Notes: generated from the letters alone by a model not told the origin. A stretch of DNA of 38,872 nt from a virus (IMGVR_UViG_3300032323_001112:1-38872), one strand, 5' to 3'. Positions 23,759 to 31,540 are shown, counted from the first letter of the stretch. Made by a program: numbers and translations.

Positions 23759-24735
23759 TAACCTGGGGAATCAACGCTCTTAACCATGATGCTAGTATAG
23801 CGGTCATTAAAGATCGCAGTCTAGTGTTTTGGCACAGGTCTAGTGAATACACTGGTATCAAAGGCGACGACAAACTCTGTAGTTCTTTGATCAGAGATGC
23901 GTTACATGCATCAGGCGGCCACGGACCTTCTGATATAGTATGGTATGAAAGACCTTGGATTAAAAAAACAAGACAGCTTAGAGCCGGACAGTATCATTGG
24001 GCATTTAATCTAAGTGATATTCCTAAAATATACTTAAGAAAGTTTAATTTAAAATATCCTAAACTACATTATGTTCCTCATCATCTAAGTCATGCGGCTG
24101 CTGGCTTCTTAACATCACCTTACGACGAAGCCACAGTGGTAGTTTTAGACGCTATAGGCGAGTGGGAGTCAGCAACGATATGGCATGCCAAAGGAACTGA
24201 CTTTACTAAACTTTGGAGTAGAAGTTATCCCACTAGTTTGGGGATATTTTATTCTGCATTCACTGATTTAATAGGATATAAACCTCTAGGCGAAGAACAT
24301 CTGTTACAACAGCTCAGTGATCAGGGTGATCCTCGAAGATTTTACAGAGATGTGAGATCATATTGGCGAAATCGTTGGTATCTTCGAACCAATCTGCATA
24401 AAGGTGTGCGAGATTGGCCTCATGGTTTTGACATTTCTGAAGAAGATAAAAAAGATATCGCTTCTGCGGTGCAAATGGTCTTTGAAGAACAGGCTGAACA
24501 CGTTATGTCAGTGGCTAGAGCACTGTCTCATAGTAGAAATCTTGTTTATATGGGAGGCTGTGCTATGAACAGCAAGTATAACGAGAGAATGATCCACGGA
24601 TGGGATGATGTTTGGAGCTTACCGGTTCCTGGAGATAGCGCCAGCGCCATTGGTGCAGCACTGTATCATGAAAAATTAAGAATAAAATGGAATCAAGAGC
24701 TGCCTAGACACATAAAGGTTGGCAATGTTAGATAA
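23755..24735 (+). CDS. Carbamoyltransferase (NodU/CmcH family), N-terminal domain only
   Basis: Matches the N-terminal domain of NodU/TobZ-type carbamoyltransferases, the ATP- and metal-binding part that makes carbamoyl-adenylate. Motifs are GINALNHDAS (5-14), VPHHLSHAAAGF (107-118) with the metal-binding histidines, VVVLDAIGEWES (128-139), and MGGCAMNSKYN near residue 267. Full enzymes are about 550-600 residues. This 326-residue form ends after the Kae1-like domain and lacks the C-terminal YrdC-like part. It may carbamoylate with a partner or have another role. It is overlapped at both ends by neighbours of the replication operon. Confidence 0.85.
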   Translation: MITWGINALNHDASIAVIKDRSLVFWHRSSEYTGIKGDDKLCSSLIRDALHASGGHGPSDIVWYERPWIKKTRQLRAGQYHWAFNLSDIPKIYLRKFNLKYPKLHYVPHHLSHAAAGFLTSPYDEATVVVLDAIGEWESATIWHAKGTDFTKLWSRSYPTSLGIFYSAFTDLIGYKPLGEEHLLQQLSDQGDPRRFYRDVRSYWRNRWYLRTNLHKGVRDWPHGFDISEEDKKDIASAVQMVFEEQAEHVMSVARALSHSRNLVYMGGCAMNSKYNERMIHGWDDVWSLPVPGDSASAIGAALYHEKLRIKWNQELPRHIKVGNVR

Positions 24736-25336
24736 AAAATACACATGTAAATCAAATGATAAGTGGATCATTGATACCGTTTATCCAAACTATGAAGATT
24801 TTTATAATCTGTTAGACGGTGTCAAAGAAGAGGAGTATTCGCAAGGCACGACTGCCCACAATACAAGACAATATCCGATTTGGATCCATAAAAATCGCAT
24901 GATTAACAATGTCTATTATCAATATCACAAAGATCACAAAACAAATCCACTGTGGGAACCTGTGGTTGAAAAAATGTTTGACTGGCTGGGTCCTAAATTA
25001 TTAGAACACGAAGTAAGAGATGAGTTACAACCGGTAATCTGCTGGTATGTGGACTACGATACCGACGGGTGGCAAGAACTACACTTTCATAGTTCAAACA
25101 CTGTGACCCAGATCATCTACCTAGACGACAACTATTTGCTCAATGAAGAATCTGTTCCCAAAGATCGAGCCAACGGTTCTCTATATGCCTTGCTTTCTGT
25201 AGAAGAAAGAGTGTATAATAGTTTTATGCCTAAGAAAGGTAGAACTATTATAATGAGCGGTGATATACCACATGGCGTATATCCTAATAAGAGTTTACCG
25301 AGACGGGCCATGGTAATAGATTATATAATAAAATGA
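24725..25336 (+). CDS. 2-oxoglutarate/Fe(II)-dependent oxygenase-like protein
   Basis: A 203-residue protein (start at the ATG at 24725, inside the previous gene) resembling the 2OG-FeII_Oxy_5 group found in many marine phages. The putative metal site is ELHFHSSNTVTQIIYL (118-133; His120, His122), with the distal histidine in SGDIPHGVYPN (178-188, His183) and the 2OG-binding arginine at RRAMVIDY (193-200). In place of the common HxD the first motif reads HxH, as is usual in this subfamily. A hydroxylase acting on a protein, nucleotide or glycan is likely. The target is unknown. It ends overlapping gp41 by four bases. Confidence 0.75.
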   Translation: MLDKKYTCKSNDKWIIDTVYPNYEDFYNLLDGVKEEEYSQGTTAHNTRQYPIWIHKNRMINNVYYQYHKDHKTNPLWEPVVEKMFDWLGPKLLEHEVRDELQPVICWYVDYDTDGWQELHFHSSNTVTQIIYLDDNYLLNEESVPKDRANGSLYALLSVEERVYNSFMPKKGRTIIMSGDIPHGVYPNKSLPRRAMVIDYIIK

Positions 25337-26760
25337 AAAATTACGACTACGACATGCAAAAACTGTATCTAGAGGTCATGCTCTCTGATGCAGAAACGTT
25401 TGTGAGATGCCAAGGTATCTTCGATCATTCATTGTTTGACAGAAAACTACAAGAAGCTGCCAACTTCATCTATGAGTATTCGGAAAAATACTCGGTGATG
25501 CCAGAATATGAGATCGTTAATACATCTTGCAAGACAGAACTTAAGGCGCCAGGCGATCTCAAAGAAGGTCACTTAGATTGGTTCCTTGATGAGTTCGAAC
25601 AGTTTACCAGACACAAGGCTCTAGAACGTGCGATCATCAGTTCAGCGGATCTATTAGAAAAGAATGACTATGGATCAGTAGAAGTTTTGATCAAAGAGGC
25701 GGTACAGATTGGTCTCAGCAAGGACATGGGCACTGACTATTGGAGTGATCCAAGAGGTCGATTGATGGGACTCAAAGACAAAAACGGTCAGATCTCTACA
25801 GGATGGCCGGGACTGGATAGAAAATTGTTCGGAGGTATGAACAGAGGCGAGTTAAACATCTTTGCTGGCGGATCAGGTGCAGGTAAATCCTTGTTCTTGG
25901 CCAATCTAGGTGTGAACTGGGCCACGCAGGGATTGAATGTTATCTATCTAACACTGGAACTTTCAGAGGCATTGGTAGCTATGCGTGTGGATTCTATGGT
26001 CACTGGTGTTAGTACTAAAGAAATATTTAAGGATCTTGACGAAATCGAAATGAAGGTCAAGATGGTGGGTAAAAAAGCTGGTGCTATACAGATCAAATAC
26101 ATGCCATCAGGTAAGAACTGTAACGATCTCAGAGCTTATCTCAAAGAATATGAAATCAAGACCGGCAAAAAGGTCGACGTACTTTTAGTCGACTACTTGG
26201 ATCTGTTAATGCCTATTAGTAAACGTATCAGTCCAGCAGACTTGTTCATCAAAGACAAGTATGTATCCGAAGAATTGAGAAATTTAGCAGTAGAGAAGAA
26301 GTGTCTGTTAGTGACTGCTTCACAGTTGAACCGAGGAGCAGTAGAAGAAGTAGAATTTGACCATAGTCACATCAGTGGTGGTCTTTCAAAGATTCAAACT
26401 GCTGACAACGTGTTTGGTATTTTCACTAGTCGTGCCATGCGTGAGCGTGGACGCTATCAAATTCAGTTGATGAAGACACGTTCTTCATCGGGTGTAGGCA
26501 TGAAAGTAGATCTTGAGTTCAATCTCGAAACATTGAGAATCTCAGATTTGCCTGAAGACGAGCAAGAAAGCACAAATGGTGCTAGTCGTGGTGCTAGCAG
26601 CATTATTGAAAGCATTAAAAATCGTCAGACTATGCAAAAAACTGATGACGAACCAGATCCAGGTCAAGGATCTTCGCTGGGCAGAGTACGTGGTACCGTA
26701 CAGAGCACTAAACTGCGAGAAATTTTAAACAGTATGGGCTCAGACGATGAGGACGTATAA
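25333..26760 (+). CDS. 41: Replicative DNA helicase gp41 (DnaB-like)
   Basis: Hexameric 5'-3' helicase that unwinds the fork and couples to the primase. The 475 residues have a small helical N-domain, then the RecA-like motor: Walker A GGSGAGKS (179-186), the ELSE motif (209-212), Walker B VDVLLVDYLDLL (281-292), TASQLNRGA (328-336) and a basic IQLMKTRSSSGVG arm (377-389). The C-terminal tail contains SSIIESIKNRQ (422-432) and an acidic end, GSDDEDV. The length matches T4 gp41 (475). It is the last clear replication enzyme of the operon and overlaps the next small gene by 14 bases. Confidence 0.95.
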   Translation: MKNYDYDMQKLYLEVMLSDAETFVRCQGIFDHSLFDRKLQEAANFIYEYSEKYSVMPEYEIVNTSCKTELKAPGDLKEGHLDWFLDEFEQFTRHKALERAIISSADLLEKNDYGSVEVLIKEAVQIGLSKDMGTDYWSDPRGRLMGLKDKNGQISTGWPGLDRKLFGGMNRGELNIFAGGSGAGKSLFLANLGVNWATQGLNVIYLTLELSEALVAMRVDSMVTGVSTKEIFKDLDEIEMKVKMVGKKAGAIQIKYMPSGKNCNDLRAYLKEYEIKTGKKVDVLLVDYLDLLMPISKRISPADLFIKDKYVSEELRNLAVEKKCLLVTASQLNRGAVEEVEFDHSHISGGLSKIQTADNVFGIFTSRAMRERGRYQIQLMKTRSSSGVGMKVDLEFNLETLRISDLPEDEQESTNGASRGASSIIESIKNRQTMQKTDDEPDPGQGSSLGRVRGTVQSTKLREILNSMGSDDEDV

Positions 26761-26998
26761 GTTTACCATTGCAAAATTCTTTCCAGCAGAGTTAGATAGT
26801 ACTGGTGCCATTGACATAGACTGGCCCAGTGTACATAGACAGGCAGGACTTGATCATGTACAATGGATTCGAAATCAGGACCCTACTGATTGTCAGCTGA
26901 TTTTAGAACGTAAACCCAACGATTCTTACGCCTACGTAGTTGCAGAAATATACACTGAAAAGTTAGCCACTGTCTACACTATGATGTGGGCTAAATAA
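26747..26998 (+). CDS. Hypothetical small protein after gp41
   Basis: An 83-residue protein with the pattern of a small beta-alpha fold (RTYKFTIAKFFPAEL, DWPSVHRQAGLDHVQWIRNQ, then CQLILERK and VAEIYTEKLATVYTMMW). Its ATG lies within the last codons of gp41, indicating translational coupling with the helicase. No known motif. A helicase accessory or loader-like function cannot be excluded, but nothing in the sequence shows it. Confidence 0.72.
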   Translation: MRTYKFTIAKFFPAELDSTGAIDIDWPSVHRQAGLDHVQWIRNQDPTDCQLILERKPNDSYAYVVAEIYTEKLATVYTMMWAK

Positions 26999-27002
26999 TA
27001 GA

Positions 27003-27713
27003 ATGCGTCTACGTGAACTTCAAGAACAGCAAGAAATAGTCACAGTCAATCGTCGACTCAATCCTAAGATTTGGGAAGACGATCGTCTCAATCCCGAAGT
27101 AGTATCAAAACTCAAAGATATAGCTCGGGCCTTCCAAGATTTTGTGGGCATAGACCTAGATGTCATTGACTACACGATCACAGGGTCTAATGCAAACTAC
27201 ACCTGGACTGAGTACAGTGATTTGGATCTACATCTTATCATACCTGGTACACCGTCAGAAGAGCAACGAGAGCTATTTTCAGCCAAAAAATCACTGTGGG
27301 CTGAACAGCATACTATCACTATCAAAGGTCTGCCTGTAGAGTGTTATGTACAAGGCGAAAACGAACCACATCACTCCACTGGTGTTTATAGCTTGATCAA
27401 ACAGCAGTGGTTAGTGGAACCTAAAAAAGTCAAACCCAAGGTCGATGATGCTGCGGTAGAGGCAAAAAAAGACTCAATTATGCGTGACATCGAATCAGCT
27501 ATGTTGAGCAAGGATCTTGAAAAACTCAGAGTGGTCAAAGACAAGATCACTAAGATGCGCAAGGCCGGACTAGAGCGTGCCGGCGAATGGTCAGTGGAAA
27601 ACCTAGTGTTCAAAATTCTCAGAAATTTAGGCCTCATCGACCAAATTACTGAAAAAATCCGTGAGCTGGAAGATCAGGAACTCAGCCTCGAACAACAGCA
27701 ACAACTTCAATAA
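27003..27713 (+). CDS. Minimal nucleotidyltransferase-like protein
   Basis: A 236-residue protein with the polymerase-beta-type nucleotidyltransferase signature GSNANYTWTEYSDLDLHL (61-78): Gly-Ser followed by the D-x-D pair Asp73 and Asp75. A later strand, GLPVECYVQ, would supply the third acidic residue. The C-terminal third (about 145-236) is a highly charged helical tail ending in polyglutamine. Family members transfer NMP to proteins, RNA or antibiotics. In phages their targets are mostly unknown. It begins four bases after the previous stop without a clear ribosome site. It converges with the SGNH gene, separated by one base. Confidence 0.8.
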   Translation: MRLRELQEQQEIVTVNRRLNPKIWEDDRLNPEVVSKLKDIARAFQDFVGIDLDVIDYTITGSNANYTWTEYSDLDLHLIIPGTPSEEQRELFSAKKSLWAEQHTITIKGLPVECYVQGENEPHHSTGVYSLIKQQWLVEPKKVKPKVDDAAVEAKKDSIMRDIESAMLSKDLEKLRVVKDKITKMRKAGLERAGEWSVENLVFKILRNLGLIDQITEKIRELEDQELSLEQQQQLQ

Positions 27714-27714
27714 A

Positions 27715-28593
27715 TTATTTTTCAGAGTCCGACGGATATACTTTTTCTGATAGGCGTTTTTTCTTAAGCCAAGGCAGTATAGGACGGTTATTTTCATGTT
27801 CTCTGCGCTGCCACATTTCGTCTACGATGTGAGCACAAAGTTCACGTTCCACAAATTCTCGATCATCCAGAGTATCTGATTTGAGTATGCCTCTGATGAA
27901 ACCTTCTTTGAGATCTAGCTGAGTGTCTGTGACCAAGGCATTGGCCATTCTAGGTGCTAAAATTGCATGATTACTCAAGATCATGTGATTGTAGCGACCA
28001 TCCAACCCGTACCAATAACTACCGTTGTGATCCTCTTCGGGATCTTCGAACTCCCAATACTGTATGTCATCAAAGAGATTACCTCGAGCCCAGTTTAGTT
28101 CTGGGTAATTTTTAGTTTCTCCCTCTTCTTGACGGAAACATTTGATCATCAAAGGTCTGCGTAGACCGCGGCTCTTGACCTGATAGGCTAACCAACCCAT
28201 GCGTTGAATCATTAACTGCGTATCTAATTCAGGACGCTGTATGTAGCGTAGAAACCCTTCGATAGCACGTTCTTGTTCTTTGGTGATCCACTGATCTAGG
28301 TCAATGATACTGACATTGGTCATCTGTGGAATGTCTTCTAGGAACCAAAATCTCGAGGGGTGTGTGAGGCAGATCACTAGATAGTCATCGGGCGAACTCT
28401 GCGGCATATAGTTCTGTAGTTGTTTCCAAGCCCAGTCCTGGGCTGAGCCCATCATAGAACCGTTTTTAACTTCTATGTCCTGACCTGTCAATGCTGTGAT
28501 GTGCTGACCCAATGTACGAGTCCAGGTTTGAGCGGGATCTGTGTCCCCAGTGGGTATAGAGAAGCTGTCGCCTAAAATGATTAATCTTTGCAT
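27715..28593 (-). CDS. SGNH/GDSL hydrolase-like protein
   Basis: A 292-residue protein beginning with strand LIILGDSFSIPTGD, where GDSFS (8-12) gives the nucleophile Ser of SGNH hydrolases. EVKNGSMMGSAQDW is the block II glycine region, and VICLTHPSRFWF follows as block III. The final Asp/His pair may lie in GRYNHMILSNHAIL. Such enzymes often remove acetyl groups from polysaccharides. It ends in a basic/acidic tail. It is on the - strand, divergent from the 28634 gene. It is related in fold, but not closely in sequence, to the 29824 protein. Confidence 0.78.
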   Translation of the reverse strand: MQRLIILGDSFSIPTGDTDPAQTWTRTLGQHITALTGQDIEVKNGSMMGSAQDWAWKQLQNYMPQSSPDDYLVICLTHPSRFWFLEDIPQMTNVSIIDLDQWITKEQERAIEGFLRYIQRPELDTQLMIQRMGWLAYQVKSRGLRRPLMIKCFRQEEGETKNYPELNWARGNLFDDIQYWEFEDPEEDHNGSYWYGLDGRYNHMILSNHAILAPRMANALVTDTQLDLKEGFIRGILKSDTLDDREFVERELCAHIVDEMWQRREHENNRPILPWLKKKRLSEKVYPSDSEK

Positions 28594-28620
28594 ACTCTTA
28601 GTTATCTTTTAGCCTAAGTC

Positions 28621-28628
28621 TATAAATA
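28621..28628 (+). promoter_or_regulatory. Late promoter TATAAATA for the 28634 gene
   Basis: A perfect match to the T4 late consensus, 5 bases before the ATG at 28634. This is unusually close, so the transcript would start around or inside the first codons unless a downstream start is used. Confidence 0.6.
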
Positions 28629-28633
28629 AAATT

Positions 28634-29074
28634 ATGACCACTGAAGCTGTGTTTAGAGATTTAGTGCGTGATCATCAACAGCGCACTGGATTTGAAATGC
28701 CCCTGCTGTTAGAGCAGTATGTCGTGGAGCTCTTAGCCTCCAGGCTTGATCGTGTTGATGTTATTCCCCAGCCATCTTTTGCCGAACACTATCTCACACT
28801 GTGCCAACGGCCCCGTGCTGATCAGCTGAAAGATTTTGGAGATTCTGCACTGTTCTTTTGTAGTCTAATGCCTGACTATGGTCAGCGCAGAGGACTGAGC
28901 ATGGACTACTATGCTACTCTGGGCATAACTACCTACTACAGTCTAGGGGATATGATCAAGGATCCTAGGTTCACACAGTTGGGCAACTGGTTTTATCATC
29001 TGCAGAAGTTCCTAAACTCTGCGATAAGACCTGATCAAAGATTAGAGTTATTTAAGTTTGACTACCTGGCTTGA
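28634..29074 (+). CDS. Conserved hypothetical protein of a bacterial-type family
   Basis: A 146-residue helical protein. The pattern FRDLVRDHQQRTG, LLEQYVVELLASRL, then LKDFGDSALFFCSLMPDYGQRRGLSMDYYATLG resembles a conserved bacterial hypothetical family (GDxxLFxxGFFP...vDxDYYxxxG) of unknown function. Finding it in a phage suggests capture from a bacterium. The late box lies just upstream. Its 3' end overlaps the convergent 29052 gene by 23 bases. Confidence 0.72.
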   Translation: MTTEAVFRDLVRDHQQRTGFEMPLLLEQYVVELLASRLDRVDVIPQPSFAEHYLTLCQRPRADQLKDFGDSALFFCSLMPDYGQRRGLSMDYYATLGITTYYSLGDMIKDPRFTQLGNWFYHLQKFLNSAIRPDQRLELFKFDYLA

Positions 29075-29261
29075 AGCCCACGGTATAGAGCTTGACTTCC
29101 GCGATCCAAGTTTCACGTCTACGATCACTGACTTGTTGAGCAAAACTCTGTGCAACATGCATGGCTTCTTCGCGATCAGTGATAACTCCACCATCTAGAA
29201 ACTGCTGCTGTATACGCTGCGATGTATTGACGTTTTTCGCCATGATTTTATAGGCCTGCAT
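29052..29261 (-). CDS. Small hypothetical protein
   Basis: A 69-residue protein, polar and helical (NTSQRIQQQFLDGG, TDREEAMHVAQSFAQQVSDRRR) with a final strand WIAEVKLYTVGF. The start is supported by a strong AAGGAG ribosome site 9 bases upstream and by a late-type GATAAATA further upstream. No known family. Confidence 0.68.
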   Translation of the reverse strand: MQAYKIMAKNVNTSQRIQQQFLDGGVITDREEAMHVAQSFAQQVSDRRRETWIAEVKLYTVGFKPGSQT

Positions 29262-29281
29262 ATCACTTTCTCCTTACCCAA

Positions 29282-29289
29282 TATTTATC
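29282..29289 (-). promoter_or_regulatory. Late-type box GATAAATA for the 29052 gene
   Basis: On the - strand this reads GATAAATA (7 of 8 to the T4 late consensus), 20 bases before the ATG at 29261, with AAGGAG between. It is divergent with the box at 29293-29300. Confidence 0.55.
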
Positions 29290-29292
29290 ACC

Positions 29293-29300
29293 TATAAATA
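29293..29300 (+). promoter_or_regulatory. Late promoter TATAAATA for the 29306 oxygenase gene
   Basis: A perfect T4 late consensus, 5 bases before the ATG at 29306. Together with the divergent box at 29282-29289 it makes a 19-bp bidirectional late promoter. Confidence 0.6.
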
Positions 29301-29305
29301 AACCC

Positions 29306-29824
29306 ATGCAGATACATATCTTTGATCAAGCACTGACTCGTGCAGAAAATAGCCAATATTTGGCCTGGTGCCGCCGCAAGCCCTGGCGTTGGGGTGAAAG
29401 CGACTATCAAGGCGGTCCACCTGCAGGCGTGATATCAGATTTGGAAGATTCAGAAGATCGAACTCTGTTTATCGAACGAGCACAGAAGCTCTGTGATCGC
29501 CTAGCAGGGCTTCCTGTAAATCGCACCTACATCAACATGTACATGCCCGGTGAACGACCACACTGGCACAGAGACGGTGCAGTATGGACTGTGCTGTACT
29601 ATGTCACAGACGAACGCGAACCACAATGGGGCGGTCAGACAGAATTCCTAGATCACACCACCATGGAAATCCGAGGCATACTGCCCCAACCTGGACGCAT
29701 GATAGTGTTCAATGGTGATCTCTTACATCGTGCCACTGCTTATCCGCACAGAGAGCGTTTTACCATAGCTGTCAAGTTCGATCGTAGCCTTGTGCAAAAA
29801 GGACCACCGCCCAAGGACAGCTAA
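29306..29824 (+). CDS. 2OG-Fe(II) oxygenase (prolyl-4-hydroxylase/AlkB-like fold)
   Basis: A 172-residue single-domain 2-oxoglutarate-dependent dioxygenase with a complete metal triad: HWHRDGAVWTVLYYV (86-100; His88, Asp90), GGQTEF (109-114), and GDLLHRATAYPHRERFTIAVKF (137-158; His141), with the 2OG arginine at Arg149 or Arg151. The architecture matches prolyl-4-hydroxylase-like 2OG-FeII_Oxy_3 proteins common in marine T4-like phages, for which DNA, protein or tail hydroxylation roles have been suggested. A late promoter lies upstream. The stop shares a base with the next ATG. Confidence 0.88.
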   Translation: MQIHIFDQALTRAENSQYLAWCRRKPWRWGESDYQGGPPAGVISDLEDSEDRTLFIERAQKLCDRLAGLPVNRTYINMYMPGERPHWHRDGAVWTVLYYVTDEREPQWGGQTEFLDHTTMEIRGILPQPGRMIVFNGDLLHRATAYPHRERFTIAVKFDRSLVQKGPPPKDS

Positions 29825-30687
29825 TGGCCAGTCTGCACACATTTGGCTGTAGCATCACACAGGGCTTTGCCCTACCGGACGTGGTCAAAACCCTGTGCAA
29901 CGATCAAGGCCAGCCTTTGACCAATAAGCAGGTAGAAGATTCGGGCACACACTGGTCGGAAATACATCTATACCAACCCAGTCGCTATGCTTGGCCACAG
30001 CAGCTAGCTGATCGACTGGCTCTTCCTGTACATAACTATGCACGTCGTGGAGCCTGTTTTCAGCAGATCGCTCGCCAGTGTGCAGTAGAAGCTGGAAACA
30101 TCCGTCCCGAAGACACAGTGATCGTGATGTGGACCTATCTCAGCAGATTGAGTCTACAGTGGCCCACTAGAACTTCAGTGCCCTTTGCCAACATAGCAGA
30201 ACCCACTCGTGGCTGGCGTACCATGATCCTAGGGTTCAACAACTTCTTTGGTCTTAGACCCTCAAAAAACAGCACGGACAGCACAGAACTAAACATACAG
30301 CAGTACATACACGATTCTACACAGTATACCTATCTAGATCCCTTGGGCATCTATAACAGATACTATAATAACCTGACTCTGCAACAAATGACTGCGGGAT
30401 TCCTGGCTAACACAGGTGCTCGTGTCATACATTTATCTGTGGAGCCTGAATCTGCTCTAGATCAGCTAGAACTGGCTAGACAGGATCTTGATCCGTCACT
30501 GAAGGAATACGAAGAAATCCCCCATCCCAACACATGGTATAAGATCGCTGTAGATCACGACAGCTGCCGTGTTATCCTAGATCCCACCATTCCCCTAGCG
30601 GAAAACGACATGCACCCGTCAATGGAGCATCACAGGCGTTTTGCTGATCACATCTACGATCGGTATTTTGCGGGGAGCGATTCTTAA
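29824..30687 (+). CDS. SGNH-type hydrolase-like protein
   Basis: A 287-residue protein with the SGNH arrangement. The N-terminal nucleophile block is LHTFGCSITQGFALP (Ser10), where GCSIT replaces the usual GDSIT. NYARRGACFQQIAR is the block II-like Gly/Asn region, VIVMWTYLSRLS is the third block, and the C-terminal catalytic dyad is ENDMHPSMEHH (Asp262, His264). It may deacylate or de-acetylate a surface glycan or act on virion sugars. It is co-expressed with the 2OG oxygenase and is the last + strand gene, followed by two terminator-like hairpins. Confidence 0.78.
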   Translation: MASLHTFGCSITQGFALPDVVKTLCNDQGQPLTNKQVEDSGTHWSEIHLYQPSRYAWPQQLADRLALPVHNYARRGACFQQIARQCAVEAGNIRPEDTVIVMWTYLSRLSLQWPTRTSVPFANIAEPTRGWRTMILGFNNFFGLRPSKNSTDSTELNIQQYIHDSTQYTYLDPLGIYNRYYNNLTLQQMTAGFLANTGARVIHLSVEPESALDQLELARQDLDPSLKEYEEIPHPNTWYKIAVDHDSCRVILDPTIPLAENDMHPSMEHHRRFADHIYDRYFAGSDS

Positions 30688-30690
30688 ATA

Positions 30691-30713
30691 GCGCGAAGCG
30701 CCGCGCGATTTTT
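30691..30713 (+). terminator. Intrinsic terminator 1 (GC-only stem)
   Basis: The stem GCGCG (30691-30695) pairs with CGCGC (30702-30706), followed within two bases by five T (30709-30713). An alternative stem GCGC-GAA-GCGC (30691-30701) uses the same DNA. It lies four bases after the 29824 gene's stop. Confidence 0.65.
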
Positions 30714-30721
30714 GAGAGAGT

Positions 30722-30762
30722 GTAACGAGCTGCGAAGCAGCAAGCGGTTACGCAGATTTTTT
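30722..30762 (+). terminator. Intrinsic terminator 2 (GAA-loop hairpin)
   Basis: Outer arms GTAAC (30722-30726) and GTTAC (30747-30751) enclose an inner hairpin GCTGC-GAA-GCAGC (30729-30741). Six T follow at 30757-30762. It backs up terminator 1 and insulates the + strand genes from the convergent - strand region. The rest of 30763-30824 shows no gene. Confidence 0.65.
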
Positions 30763-30824
30763 CAGTGAGTTATCAGAGTAGTTTATTGTGGCCTGCGATC
30801 TCTGATCTAGCCTGCTCAATGACC

Positions 30825-31397
30825 TCAGCGGGAAGGTTTTACTGTATAGTTAAATGTGATGACGTAACGCTGTTCATGCTGATCTGGCGTAGTACTAGAA
30901 TGCCAATGCTGTCCATCAAAGTCAAACCATAGATTAGCAGTGGGAGTCTGTGTATGTCTTACTGTATAGGATTCTGGAATAGACTCTGCGCCTAGTACAG
31001 CACGTTCATTGAATACCACAGTGTCACCCGATGCTGATCTAGGATACCAAATACCCGTACGATGCTTAACTGACTGATCGATATGTGGCTTATGCTGTAT
31101 AGCCCGAGGTGTGCGTGTAATGAGTCCTAGCCTTACTCTAAGCACTGACTCTAACTCTTGCCCTTGTGCATCTAGAGCTGCGAACAGTATATGCAGGCTG
31201 GGTTCCCAAAGTGGAGAAATACCTTCGTTATTGGCGAATATTAAGTGACTGAAAGATCCCGCATATTCACCACTGTCTCTAGTGTCCGCAGTCCATGGTA
31301 GATAATACCAGTGGATTTCTGGTGCGGTAAAACGCTGACTAGCGTAGCTAAAATGATTGGGATTTAATAGGTTTTCTATGGTGATGATATCGTTCAT
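30825..31397 (-). CDS. 2OG-Fe(II) oxygenase-like protein
   Basis: I start at the ATG at 31397 (190 residues), since the frame upstream offers only a TTG and non-coding-looking DNA. The metal triad is HKPHIDQSVKHRTG (102-115; His105, Asp107) with the distal site FDGQHWHSSTTPDQHEQRYVI (160-180; His164 or His166, Arg177). The N-terminal part carries the ENLLNPNHF lead-in common in phage oxygenases, then HWYYLPW. It is a third member of this fold in the window. No clear ribosome site is seen. It converges with the + strand genes across the terminators. Confidence 0.78.
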   Translation of the reverse strand: MNDIITIENLLNPNHFSYASQRFTAPEIHWYYLPWTADTRDSGEYAGSFSHLIFANNEGISPLWEPSLHILFAALDAQGQELESVLRVRLGLITRTPRAIQHKPHIDQSVKHRTGIWYPRSASGDTVVFNERAVLGAESIPESYTVRHTQTPTANLWFDFDGQHWHSSTTPDQHEQRYVITFNYTVKPSR

Positions 31398-31516
31398 ACA
31401 GTATGTAGCCCAAATGGGTCCTGTGGGCTTAAAAATTTGGCCGCGCAAAAATTTAAGAATGCGAAAATCCTTTCAGGGTGGTGATTTGCTACCCCTGGCA
31501 TAGGCTATAGCTAAGT

Positions 31517-31540
31517 TAGCGCACACTTACATATGCGCTA
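31517..31540. repeat. 7-bp inverted repeat in the 31398-31565 gap
   Basis: The arms TAGCGCA (31517-31523) and TGCGCTA (31534-31540) are perfectly complementary around a 10-base loop. No T-tract follows on either strand. The 168-base gap between the oxygenase and the lipoprotein gene shows no convincing gene. The hairpin may end or stabilise the - strand transcript coming from 31566. Confidence 0.4.

Noticed and set aside
25294-25332. TATAAT (25324-25329) three bases before the gp41 ATG as a further leaderless promoter
   Set aside because: No acceptable -35 box lies 16-18 bases upstream, and the three-base gap is too short for a start at the ATG. gp41 is more likely read from the upstream operon.
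31398-31448. A longer N-terminus for the 30825 oxygenase beginning at a TTG
   Set aside because: The added 17 residues have no family support, and the ATG at 31397 begins just where the oxygenase-like lead-in starts.
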